DNA from: BOG-908 sp965198915
Lineage (GTDB): Bacteria > Pseudomonadota > Alphaproteobacteria > Acetobacterales > Acetobacteraceae
Direction of reading: 5' to 3'
NCBI GenBank assembly: GCA_965198915.1
Contig: CBDAQC010000006.1
Location: forward strand, 62,001-126,000
DNA length: 64,000 nt
The position numbers were made by a program, and so were the translations under genes. How positions within the stretch are numbered: position 1 is the first letter of the stretch; each line of letters begins with the position of its first letter. Positions 43,278 through 52,100 of the stretch are shown piece after piece. Below the pieces are notes generated by a model, which worked only from the letters and a program-made list of their open reading frames with translations, was not told where the DNA came from and did no database searches.

Positions 43278-43462
43278 GTGTACAGTCTCCCGCTTCAGCG
43301 ACCTGGCAGGTCCCGCCAGGTGAACACGCTGCCGCAACGTTAGTTGCGCAGTGCAGCATATTCGAAGCAGCAGACTGGGGCGAAGTTGCGGCGGAAGAGC
43401 GGCAGGACGCCGCCTGTCTTCGCGGGGTGACTTGGGGCGCGGCCGCGGGCGCGCCCGGCTTG

Positions 43463-43666
43463 TCAGAAGCCTTCGCGTTCCAGGCGCTTGCGCTCCAGCT
43501 TGCGGGCGCGGCGGACGGCTTCTGCGGCTTCACGGGCGCGGCGCTCGGACGGCTTCTCGAAGTGACGGCGCAGCTTCATCTCGCGGAAGATACCCTCGCG
43601 CTGCATCTTTTTCTTCAGCGCCTTGAGCGCCTGGTCGACATTGTTGTCACGGACGAGAACCTGCAC
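43463..43666 (-). CDS. rpsU: Small ribosomal subunit protein bS21
   Basis: 67 residues with VQVLVRDNNVDQALKALKKKMQREG and the basic RARKLERKRLERE tail. GTG start at 43666 with GGAG about 11 bases upstream. bS21 helps initiation on the 30S subunit. In alphaproteobacteria rpsU is commonly near coq9, which follows at 44459. Confidence 0.94.
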   Translation of the reverse strand: MQVLVRDNNVDQALKALKKKMQREGIFREMKLRRHFEKPSERRAREAAEAVRRARKLERKRLEREGF

Positions 43667-43798
43667 TTGGTCGCCTACTCCTTCTATGCCTAGATGCCCG
43701 TCTGCCAGCCCGAAGCGCAAACGTGGCCTATCGTCCGGCATTCGGCCGGCGAGAGGCGGTGCTTAGCACAGCTCGGCGCCGGACCCCAAGGGGGAAAG

Positions 43799-43824
43799 CG
43801 CAGAAAGAAAATCGGCTTTCTGCG
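43799..43824. other. Hairpin in the rpsU/def divergent region
   Basis: CGCAGAAAG pairs with CTTTCTGCG across eight bases, then AAAAAG. It resembles a terminator on the minus strand, but the location between divergent genes argues for another role; its AGAAAG/CTTTCT tract recalls the long repeats. Confidence 0.35.
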
Positions 43825-43880
43825 AAAAAGAAGCCGCCCGTTCCTTCTCGCAGCCTGCCGCCCGGCCCCATATCCCGGCG

Positions 43881-44462
43881 ATGGCCCTACTCAAGATAGC
43901 CCGCATGGGACACCCTGTGCTGCTGCAGCGTGCCGAACCGGTGGCCGATCCGGGCGCCCCGGAGATCCGCCGTCTGGTGAACGACATGATAGAGACGATG
44001 CTGGACGCGCCGGGCATCGGCCTGGCCGGGCCGCAGGTGCATGTGCCGTTGCGGCTGTTCGTATTCCATTTGCCGGCCGCGCGCAGCGGCGCGCCGGCGG
44101 CGGCGCCGTCCGCCGTCATCAACCCGGTGGTGGAGTTGCTGGGCGAGGAGACGGTGCTGCGGGTTGAGGGCTGCCTGTCCATACCCGGATTGCGGGCCGC
44201 GGTGCCGCGGCACGTGCGCATACGCTACAGCGGCGTGGATTGTGACGGCGCCACGGTGGGCGGCGAGGTGGACGGCCTGCACGCCAATGTGGTGCAGCAC
44301 GAATACGACCACCTGGACGGCATACTCTATCCGATGCGCATCACCGATTTCTCGCAGTTCGGCTTCACCGAGGAACTCGCGCGCGTGCCGCCGCCCGGGC
44401 TGCAGAGTGGCGCTCAGGAGAATGGCGCCCAGGAGAACGATGCCCAGGAGAACGATGCATGA
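43881..44462 (+). CDS. def: Peptide deformylase with repeat tail
   Basis: 193 residues. Motifs: GIGLAGPQ (variant of GxGxAAxQ), EGCLSIPG and the zinc-binding QHEYDHLDG. It removes formyl groups from nascent proteins. No fmt gene follows. The last 18 residues are 15-base repeats (AQENG, AQEND, AQEND). The stop overlaps coq9 as ATGA. Confidence 0.93.
   Translation: MALLKIARMGHPVLLQRAEPVADPGAPEIRRLVNDMIETMLDAPGIGLAGPQVHVPLRLFVFHLPAARSGAPAAAPSAVINPVVELLGEETVLRVEGCLSIPGLRAAVPRHVRIRYSGVDCDGATVGGEVDGLHANVVQHEYDHLDGILYPMRITDFSQFGFTEELARVPPPGLQSGAQENGAQENDAQENDA
44412..44456 (+). repeat. Three tandem 15-base repeats carrying ribosome binding sites
   Basis: Each unit contains CAGGAGAA; the last AGGAG (44446-44450) is correctly spaced for the coq9 ATG at 44459. 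The two last units also contain ATG out of the coq9 frame, six to eight bases after each AGGAG. So the unit amplifies the coq9 initiation signal while encoding the Def tail. Confidence 0.85.
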
Positions 44463-45022
44463 GCGACACCCGCCAGATTGCCCGCGACGCGGCCATACAC
44501 GCGCTGCTGCCGCTGGTGCCCCAGCATGGCTGGACGCTACCGGCGGTGCGGCTGGCGGCTGGCAGCAACGCGGACCTGCTGTTCCCCGGCGGCCCGGCCG
44601 AGCTGGTCGAGGCCTATATCGATTTGGCGGATCGCGAGATGGCGCAGGCGGCGGCGCCGGTGATCGCCGGAGAGAAGCTGTCTCGCCGGGTGCGCACGCT
44701 GATCGCCACCCGGCTGGAACAGGCCGAACCGCACCGCGAGGCGGTCCGGCGCGCGGCTGCCGTGCTGGCCCGCCCCGGCCACGCTTTGCTGGCGGCGAGG
44801 TGCACGGCGCGCACCGTCGATGCGATCTGGGCCGCGGCGGGCGACACCAGCGCCGATTTCAGCTGGTACACCAAGCGGGCGATCCTGGCCGGGGTGTATA
44901 GCAGCACGCTGTTCTACTGGATGAGCGGGTCGGGCAACCAGGAACAGACGCTTGCTTTCCTGGACCGCAGGCTGGCTGGCGTGGCGAAACTTGGCCGGCT
45001 GCGCGCCAGGTTCGCCGCCTGA
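44459..45022 (+). CDS. coq9: COQ9-family ubiquinone biosynthesis protein
   Basis: 187 residues, TetR-like helical fold that binds lipid intermediates. The conserved DTSADFSWYTKRAILAGVYSSTLFYW block is decisive. It assists the DMQ hydroxylase Coq7 in ubiquinone synthesis. Coupled to def by ATGA. Confidence 0.93.
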   Translation: MSDTRQIARDAAIHALLPLVPQHGWTLPAVRLAAGSNADLLFPGGPAELVEAYIDLADREMAQAAAPVIAGEKLSRRVRTLIATRLEQAEPHREAVRRAAAVLARPGHALLAARCTARTVDAIWAAAGDTSADFSWYTKRAILAGVYSSTLFYWMSGSGNQEQTLAFLDRRLAGVAKLGRLRARFAA

Positions 45023-45085
45023 GACTCGTTGCAACCGGTGTACGGTGGGCGCGTTTGTGTCCTTAGCAACATCAGGACGCAGACC

Positions 45086-45163
45086 ATGCGCGGCGCACTC
45101 CTCTGGTTCCTCGGCATCCCTATACCCGTCATAATCCTGCTGTACGTCTTCCACGTGCTCTGA
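45086..45163 (+). CDS. 25-residue membrane peptide
   Basis: The product reads RGALLWFLGIP, then a short helix (IPVIILLYVFHVL). AGGA is at a proper distance upstream. Peptides with this LLW-GIPIP-IIL-L pattern seem to recur in proteobacteria, from memory. Probably inner membrane; function unknown. Confidence 0.65.
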   Translation: MRGALLWFLGIPIPVIILLYVFHVL

Positions 45164-45294
45164 GGGGTTTGCCGCCGCCTAGCGGCATTGGCGATTGCCG
45201 CCAGGACACGACGGCAGGAAAAAACAAGGACTTGGCTGCCGACTCTAGCGGCCAGGGTACGAATCACGCTACGACATGGGCCGTGCTTCATCGG

Positions 45295-46263
45295 GTGCCC
45301 GTGGTGTCTTTTCGTGCTCTGGCTCTGCTTGTCTGCCTGGCGGCGCCCGGCTTCGCGCAGGCGGCCGGCCTGGCGTTCGTCATCAACTCCAACGACGCCA
45401 GCCTGAGCCTGCTGAACCTGGACACGCACCAGGAAATCCGACGAATCCCGATGCTGCGCGAGCCGCATCACATGGCGCTGACGCCGGACCACCGCTCGCT
45501 GGTGATAGGCGACACCACCGGCAACACGCTGTTCTTCCTGGACCCGAACACGGGTGCGATGCAGCGCCGCGCGGTGATCAGCGACCCCTACCAGCTACAA
45601 TACAGCCCGGACGGCCGTTATCTGACCGTGGCCGGCCTGGCGCGCGCACAGATCGACATCTACGACGCGGCCACGCTGAAGCTGCTGCACCGGATTCCGG
45701 CGCGAAGCCTGCCCAGCCACATCAACTACGCGCCGGATTCCAGCGAGGTGTTCGTCAGCCTGCAGGGCACCGACCGGCTGATCGCCATCGAGACGGCGAC
45801 CGGCCGGGTGATGTGGGACAGCAAGGTGGGCCGCACGCCGGCCGGCGTTCTGTGGGACCGCGGCCGCCTGCTGGTGGGCATCATGGGCGAGGCGCATTTC
45901 GCCGTGGTCGATCCGGTGGACGGGCATGTGGAGCGCACGGTGCCGACAGGCCGCGGGGCGCACGTGATGTTCGTCACGCATGACGGCAAGCTTATCTACG
46001 CCACCAACCGCGTGGACGGCACGGTGACGGTGATCGACGCGGTGACCCTAAACGTGCTGCGCACGATCCAGGTGCCTGGCGGGCCGGACGACATGGATTT
46101 CGCGCCGGATGGGAAGATCTGGGCGACGCTGCGGTTCGCGCAGTCCGTGGCGGTGCTCGATCCGGCGACGGGGGCGACCGAGCGGATCACGGTGGGGCGG
46201 TCGCCGCATGGGATCTGGTTGAATACCCATGATGCTTTGCCGCAGACGATTAGCGAGAAGTAG
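45295..46263 (+). CDS. Secreted YVTN/NHL-type beta-propeller protein
   Basis: 322 residues from a GTG at 45295 (45301 and 45304 are in-frame alternatives). Signal peptide ends near GFAQAAG. Repeated blades with strands of the YVTN type (SPDGRYLTVAG, DSSEVFVS, GKLIYATNRVDGTVTVID). Such propellers bind ligands or metals in the periplasm. It stands where secE-nusG would be in many genomes. Confidence 0.8.
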   Translation: MPVVSFRALALLVCLAAPGFAQAAGLAFVINSNDASLSLLNLDTHQEIRRIPMLREPHHMALTPDHRSLVIGDTTGNTLFFLDPNTGAMQRRAVISDPYQLQYSPDGRYLTVAGLARAQIDIYDAATLKLLHRIPARSLPSHINYAPDSSEVFVSLQGTDRLIAIETATGRVMWDSKVGRTPAGVLWDRGRLLVGIMGEAHFAVVDPVDGHVERTVPTGRGAHVMFVTHDGKLIYATNRVDGTVTVIDAVTLNVLRTIQVPGGPDDMDFAPDGKIWATLRFAQSVAVLDPATGATERITVGRSPHGIWLNTHDALPQTISEK

Positions 46264-46438
46264 GCAAGCAAGGCCTTCTTTTTTGAAAAAAAGAAGCAAA
46301 AAACTTTTGCTTCCCTCGCCTGCACGGGCGGGCGCGCTGGTTATGCCAAAGCGGGCGCTGCATGAGAGGTGAAGACCTCCGTGCAGGCGGAGAAGCAAAG
46401 TTTTTTGCTTCTTGTTTTCAAAAAAGAAGGCCTTCCTT
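46264..46438. repeat. Long composite inverted repeat, copy H (upstream of rplK)
   Basis: Left arm GCAAGCAAGGCCTTCTTTTTT and right arm CAAAAAAGAAGGCCTTCC; inner stem CGCCTGCACGG with CCGTGCAGGCG (one side extended). The tip has diverged from the other copies. It starts right after the propeller stop and ends 25 bases before the rplK promoter. Confidence 0.88.
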
Positions 46439-46462
46439 ACTTCCTCCAGGGAACCCCCGGCC

Positions 46463-46491
46463 TTGACAGGTTAACCAACCAAGTCTAGGCA
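46463..46491 (+). promoter_or_regulatory. Candidate promoter of the rplK operon
   Basis: TTGACA at 46463-46468, 17 bases, then TAGGCA at 46486-46491. The -35 is perfect, the -10 is poor (an alternative is TCTAGG). About 110 bases of leader follow before rplK. Confidence 0.5.
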
Positions 46492-46603
46492 ACGCCCCTC
46501 ATTTGGAACGTGGAAGACACGCTGTCCGACTGGCCCGATGGCCTTGTCGGCACGTCTGTCGTTTGCACCACGGTCCGGCCCTGAACGAGGAGCCTGGATA
46601 GGC

Positions 46604-47038
46604 ATGGCAAAGAAGATCGTCGGCTACGTCAAGCTGCAGATACCGGCGGGCAAGGCGAACCCGTCCCCGCCGGTGGGCCCGGCGCTGGGCCAGCGCGGCC
46701 TGAACATCATGCAGTTCTGCAAGGAGTTCAACGCGCGCACGCAGGGCATGGAGCCTGGCATGCCGGTGCCGGTGGTGATCACCGCGTTCGGCGACCGCAC
46801 GTTCAGCTTCATCACCAAGACGCCGCCCAACACCTACTTCATCAAGAAGGCGGCCGGGATCACGGCGGGCAGCACCACGCCTGGCAAGGGTGCGACCGTT
46901 GGCCGGGTGACGATGACGCAGCTGCGCGAGATCGCGGCGATCAAGATGGTGGATATGAACGCGGGCGACGTGGAGAAGGCGGTGGCGATGCTGGCCGGCT
47001 CGGCCCGTTCCATGGGCCTGTCCGTGGTGGAGGGCTGA
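46604..47038 (+). CDS. rplK: Large ribosomal subunit protein uL11
   Basis: 144 residues with KKIVGYVKLQIPAGKANPSPPVGPALGQRGLNI at the start. Part of the GTPase stalk base. Located with rplA, four bases apart. secE and nusG are not directly upstream. Confidence 0.98.
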   Translation: MAKKIVGYVKLQIPAGKANPSPPVGPALGQRGLNIMQFCKEFNARTQGMEPGMPVPVVITAFGDRTFSFITKTPPNTYFIKKAAGITAGSTTPGKGATVGRVTMTQLREIAAIKMVDMNAGDVEKAVAMLAGSARSMGLSVVEG

Positions 47039-47042
47039 ACCG

Positions 47043-47735
47043 ATGGCACATAACAAGCGTCTGACGGCGGCCGCCGCCACGATCGACCGCACCAAGAACT
47101 ACGCGCTGGACGAGGCGCTGGGCATGGTGAAGACCAATGCCCGGGCCAAGTTCGACGAGACGGTTGAGATCTCCCTGCGGCTGGGCATCGACCCGCGCCA
47201 TGCCGACCAGATGGTGCGCGGCCTGATCAGCCTGCCAAACGGCACCGGCAAGACGGTGCGCATCGGCGTGTTCGCCCGCGGCGCCAAGGCCGAGGAGGCG
47301 CTGGCCGCCGGTGCGGACGTGGTGGGTGCGGACGACCTGGCCGAGAAGGTGCAGGCCGGCGACATCGCTTTCGACCGCTGCATTGCCACGCCGGACATGA
47401 TGGGCCTGGTGGGGCGGTTGGGTAAGATCCTGGGCCCGCGCGGGCTGATGCCGAACCCGAAGCTGGGCACGGTGACGATGGACGTGAAGGGTGCCGTGAG
47501 TGCCGCGCGTGCTGGTCAGGTGGAGTTCCGCGCCGAGAAGGCGGGCATCGTGCATGCCGGCATAGGCAAGGCGAGCTTCGAGACGGACAAGCTGCTGGAG
47601 AACATACGCGCGTTCGTGGATGCCATACAGAAGGCCAAGCCCACCGGGGCGAAGGGGACGTATCTGCAGAAGGTGTCGCTGAGCTCGTCCATGGGCCCGG
47701 GCATACGCGTGGACGTGTCCAGCCTGGCTGGCTGA
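47043..47735 (+). CDS. rplA: Large ribosomal subunit protein uL1
   Basis: 230 residues, including FARGAKAEEALAAGADVVGADDL and LGPRGLMPNPKLGTVT. Forms the L1 stalk and can repress its own operon. Followed by the L10 leader. Confidence 0.98.
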   Translation: MAHNKRLTAAAATIDRTKNYALDEALGMVKTNARAKFDETVEISLRLGIDPRHADQMVRGLISLPNGTGKTVRIGVFARGAKAEEALAAGADVVGADDLAEKVQAGDIAFDRCIATPDMMGLVGRLGKILGPRGLMPNPKLGTVTMDVKGAVSAARAGQVEFRAEKAGIVHAGIGKASFETDKLLENIRAFVDAIQKAKPTGAKGTYLQKVSLSSSMGPGIRVDVSSLAG

Positions 47736-47747
47736 GTGCGAGATACG

Positions 47748-47767
47748 CCTCCGCCTCTGGGCGGAGG
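47748..47767 (+). other. Hairpin after rplA
   Basis: CCTCCGCC pairs with GGCGGAGG around TCTG, 12 bases after the rplA stop, with no T-run. Partial terminator or processing site between rplA and the L10 leader. Confidence 0.5.
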
Positions 47768-47779
47768 TGGGCAGGGGCG

Positions 47780-48000
47780 GCCGCGAGGTTGCCTCGAACC
47801 TGTCCAAGACCGCTCGTAGCCGTACGGCTGTAATGATCTTCCGGGATCGCGCGTGGGAGACGGGAGAAGCTCGATGCCGAAAGGTGTTGGGTGGTTCCGG
47901 CTTGCTTAACGGACAGGCGGACCGGGCCTGGGTGGCAGCACCCTGGTCCAGAGGGAAACCCGGCCCCGCGCGGTTCGCCGCGCAGGGCCAGAAAGGAGAC
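47780..48000 (+). ncRNA. Ribosomal protein L10 leader
   Basis: The 270 bases before rplJ include TGTCCAAGACCG at 47801-47812, the conserved motif of the L10(L12)4-binding kink turn in this leader class. The rest is highly structured. L10 with L12 binds here to repress rplJ-rplL translation. Boundaries are approximate. Confidence 0.75.
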
Positions 48001-48005
48001 GGAGT

Positions 48006-48530
48006 TTGGACCGTACGGAGAAGCGAGAGTTCGTCTCGACGCTTGCGGCCGTCTTCGCAGAAACGTCGATGGTCGTGGTCACCCAGAATAACGGGATGAC
48101 CGTGGCCGAAGTGACCGATCTGCGTCAGCGGATGCGGGCGGCGGGTGCGCACTTCAAGGTCGCGAAGAACCGGCTGGCCATCCTCGCCCTGGATGGGACC
48201 CGATTCGACGGCATCAAGCCGATGCTCAAGGGACCGACCGCGCTGGCTTGGGCGCGCGATCCCGTGGCTGTCAGCAAGGTGTGCGTCGAGTTCGCCAAGA
48301 CCAACGAGAAACTGGTTCTGATCGGTGGTGCCTTGGGCGCCCAGATGCTCGATGCGTCTGGCGTGAAGGAGCTGTCCGAACTGCCGTCGCTCGACGTGCT
48401 GCGGGCCGGCCTGGTGGGGATGATACAGACCCCGGCCAGCCGTATCGCCAGCGTCGTCGCAGCACCGGCCGCAGGACTTGCGCGGGTTTTGGCGGCCTAC
48501 GCCAAGAAGGACGAGGCTGAAGCAGCCTGA
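48006..48530 (+). CDS. rplJ: Large ribosomal subunit protein uL10
   Basis: 174 residues from a TTG preceded by AAAGGAG. Starts with DRTEKREFVSTLAAVFAET. Anchor of the L12 stalk. The TTG start may keep translation dependent on the leader. Confidence 0.97.
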   Translation: MDRTEKREFVSTLAAVFAETSMVVVTQNNGMTVAEVTDLRQRMRAAGAHFKVAKNRLAILALDGTRFDGIKPMLKGPTALAWARDPVAVSKVCVEFAKTNEKLVLIGGALGAQMLDASGVKELSELPSLDVLRAGLVGMIQTPASRIASVVAAPAAGLARVLAAYAKKDEAEAA

Positions 48531-48594
48531 TTGGCAAGAGCCGGGGCACCGGCCTTGCATGGAACCACCACAACGCTAACTAAAGGACCAAGAC

Positions 48595-48975
48595 ATGGCT
48601 GATTTGACCAAGCTGGTGGACGACCTGTCCGCCCTGACCGTGCTGGAAGCCGCCGAGCTTTCCAAGATGCTGGAAGAGAAGTGGGGCGTCTCCGCCGCGG
48701 CACCGGTGGCTGCGGCCGCTGTTGGCGGTGGTTCTGCCGCACCTGCCGCGCCGGTGGAAGAGCAGACCGAGTTCACCGTGATACTCGCCAAGGCCGGCGA
48801 CAAGAAGATCAACGTGATCAAGGAAATCCGCACCATCACGGGTCTGGGGCTGAAGGAAGCCAAGGACCTGGTCGAAGGCGCGCCGAAGACGGTGAAGGAA
48901 GCCGTCAATAAGGACGAGGCCGAGAAGATCAAGAAGGTTCTGGAAGAGCAGGGCGCATCTGTCGAGATCAAGTAG
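48595..48975 (+). CDS. rplL: Large ribosomal subunit protein bL12
   Basis: 126 residues. N-terminal dimerisation helix, Ala/Gly hinge, and C-terminal KINVIKEIRTITGLGLKEAK domain that recruits translation factors. Confidence 0.98.
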   Translation: MADLTKLVDDLSALTVLEAAELSKMLEEKWGVSAAAPVAAAAVGGGSAAPAAPVEEQTEFTVILAKAGDKKINVIKEIRTITGLGLKEAKDLVEGAPKTVKEAVNKDEAEKIKKVLEEQGASVEIK

Positions 48976-49030
48976 GGCGTACCGCCCGCATGTCCTTCGG
49001 GGCAGGATGGGGGCACTGAGCTGAAACGCG

Positions 49031-49055
49031 GGTGGGGACCGGTATGGTCCCCGCC
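49031..49055 (+). other. Hairpin in the rplL-rpoB gap
   Basis: GGTGGGGACC pairs with GGTCCCCGCC (one T.G pair) around GGTAT. No T-run. In E. coli this gap holds an attenuator and an RNase III site; this hairpin may be the equivalent. Confidence 0.5.
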
Positions 49056-49154
49056 CCGTCAGGCGTTTGCGAGACCGGACGGCCCGGGCGTTGCCGGAAA
49101 TTACATGGATGCGGCCGGTTCGGGCGGCGTCCCTCAGGATAGGGCGAAGATCTG

Positions 49155-52100
49155 ATGAACGCTATCACTCAGACATTCACGCCGCGCAAGCGGATACGCA
49201 AGAGCTTCGGCCGGATACCCGAAGTGGCGCCGATGCCCAACCTGATCGACGTGCAGAGGTCAAGCTACGAGGGCTTTCTGCAGATGCACATAGCACCGGA
49301 CAGCCGCACCAACACCGGACTGCAGGAAGTGTTCCGCGGCGTGTTCCCGATCGACGATTTCGCCGGGCGCGGCCGGCTGGAGTTCGTTTATTACGAGTTG
49401 GAAGAGCCGAAATACGACGTCGAGGAATGCATCCAGCGCGGCATGAACTATGCCGCACCGCTGAAGGTGATCCTGCGGCTGATCGTTTGGGACCTTGACG
49501 AGGACACCGGCGCGCGGTCCATTCGCGACATCAAGGAACAGCCCGTGTACATGGGCGACATGCCGCTGATGACGGATAACGGCACGTTCATCATCAACGG
49601 CACCGAGCGCGTCATCGTCAGCCAGATGCACCGCAGCCCCGGTGTGTTCTTCGACCACGACAAGGGCAAGACGCATAGCAGCGGCAAGTTCCTGTTTGCG
49701 GCGCGGGTCATTCCGTATCGCGGTAGCTGGCTGGATTTCGAGTTCGACAGCAAGGACATGGTCTATGTCCGCATCGACCGGAAGCGTAAGCTGCCGGTGA
49801 CCACGCTGCTTTATGCGCTGGAGAGCGACGCGTCCGAGGCGAACCGTGCCGAGAGGATCGCCGCCGGCGATGATCCGGACACGCTCGAGATACGCGGGTT
49901 GGATTCGGAATCCATCCTGAATTATTTCTACGGCCAGGTGGTGTTCACGCGCACGGCCAAGGGCTGGGCGCGGCCGTTCGACCCCGACGCGTTCCGCGGC
50001 CTGAAGCTGCTGGAGCCGCTGATCGACGCCGATACCGGCGAGGTGGTGGCCGATGCGGATGCCAAGCTGACGGCGCGCAGCGCGCGCAAGATCGCCGAGA
50101 AGACCAAGGATGTTCTGATCGGGCGTGCCGATTTGCTGGGGCGCTTCGTGGCCGTGGACATGGTCAACGAGGAGACGGGCGAGATCTTCGCCGAGGCCGG
50201 CGAGGAGCTGGCCGAGGCGCGTCTGGCGGCGCTGGAAGAGGCGGGGATTACCTCGCTGCCGACGCTGGCGATCGACCAGGCGAACGGGCCGTGGATACGC
50301 AACACGCTGGCGATCGACAAGAACACCAGCCGAGACGACGCGCTGATCGACATTTACCGTGTGATGCGCCCTGGCGAGCCGCCGACGCCGGAGACGGCCG
50401 AGGCGCTGTTCCGCGGGCTGTTCTTCGATCCGGACCGCTACGATTTGTCCGCGGTGGGCCGCGTGAAGATGAACATGCGGCTGAACGTGGAGTGCGATGA
50501 CCAGCATCGGACTTTGCGTAAAGAGGACGTGCTGCGGACGGTGAAGATACTTGTCGAGCTCAAGGACGGGCGCGGCACGATCGACGACATCGACAACCTC
50601 GGCAACCGGCGTGTGCGGTCCGTGGGCGAGCTGATGGAGAACCAGTATCGCGTCGGGTTGCTGCGCATGGAGCGCGCGATACGCGAGCGCATGGGGTCGG
50701 TGGATATCGACACGGTGATGCCGCACGATTTGATCAACGCGAAGCCGGCGGCCGCCGCGGTGCGCGAGTTCTTTGGTTCGTCGCAGCTTTCGCAGTTCAT
50801 GGACCAGACGAACCCGCTGAGCGAGGTGACGCATAAGCGGCGTTTGTCGGCGCTTGGGCCGGGCGGTTTGACGCGTGAGCGCGCGGGCTTCGAGGTGCGC
50901 GACGTGCATCCGACGCATTACGGGCGCATCTGCCCGATCGAGACGCCGGAAGGGCCGAACATCGGTCTGATCAACTCGCTGGCGACGTTCGCCAAGGTGA
51001 ACAAGTACGGGTTCATCGAGACGCCGTACCGTCTGGTGAAGGACGGCCAGGTGCAGGACGGGTGGAAATACCTGTCCGCGATGGAGGAAGAGCGGCTTGT
51101 GGTGGCGCAGGCCGACGCGCCGCAGGACACCGAGGGCCGGTTCTCCGGCGAGCTGGTGTCCGTGCGCAACCGCGGCGATTTTCGGCTGGTGCGGCCGGAG
51201 GATGTGACGGCGGTCGACGTGTCGCCGAAGCAGCTTGTGTCCGTGGCGGCCGCGCTGATCCCGTTCCTAGAGAACGACGACGCGAACCGGGCGCTGATGG
51301 GCTCCAACATGCAGCGTCAGGCGGTGCCGCTGATACAGGCGGATGCGCCGCTGGTGGGCACCGGCATGGAGGCGGCGGTGGCGCGTGACTCGGGGGCGAC
51401 CATCGTGGCGCGCCGGGCCGGCGTGGTCGATCAGATCGACGGCGCGCGCATCGTGGTGCGGGCGTCCGGTGAGGACGGCACCACGGCGGGCGTGGATATC
51501 TACCGGCTGCGCAAATACATGCGCTCCAACCAGTCCACCTGCATCAACCAGCGTCCGCTGGTGCGCGTGGGCGACCAGGTGTCCAACGGCGAGATCATCG
51601 CCGACGGGCCTTCGACGGAGCTGGGCGAGCTGGCGCTGGGGCGCAACGTGCTGTGCGCGTTCGTGCCGTGGAACGGCTACAACTTCGAGGACTCGATCCT
51701 GATCAGCGAGCGCATCGCGCGCGACGACGTGTTCACCTCCATACACATCGAAGAGTTCGAGGTGATGGCGCGCGACACCAAGCTGGGTCAGGAGGAGATC
51801 ACCCGCGACATTCCGAACGTGGGTGAGGAGTCGCTTAAGAACCTGGACGAGGCGGGCATCGTCTATATCGGCGCCGAGGTGAATCCGGGCGACATTCTGG
51901 TGGGCAAGGTGACGCCGAAGGGCGAGAGCCCGATGACGCCGGAAGAGAAGCTGCTGCGCGCGATCTTCGGTGAGAAGGCGAGCGACGTTCGCGACACGTC
52001 GTTGAAGCTGCCGCCGGGCGTGGCCGGCACGATCGTGGACGTGCGGGTGTTCAGCCGGCGTGGCGTGGACAAGGACGAGCGCGCGATGGCGATCCAGCGC

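Noticed and set aside
19494..46438. CRISPR array as explanation for the recurrent repeats
   Set aside because: Copies are kilobases apart, are inverted repeats, and no cas gene is present.
46264..46603. tRNA genes expected near secE in this region
   Set aside because: No TpsiC-arm-like GGTTCRA sequence with a paired acceptor stem was found.
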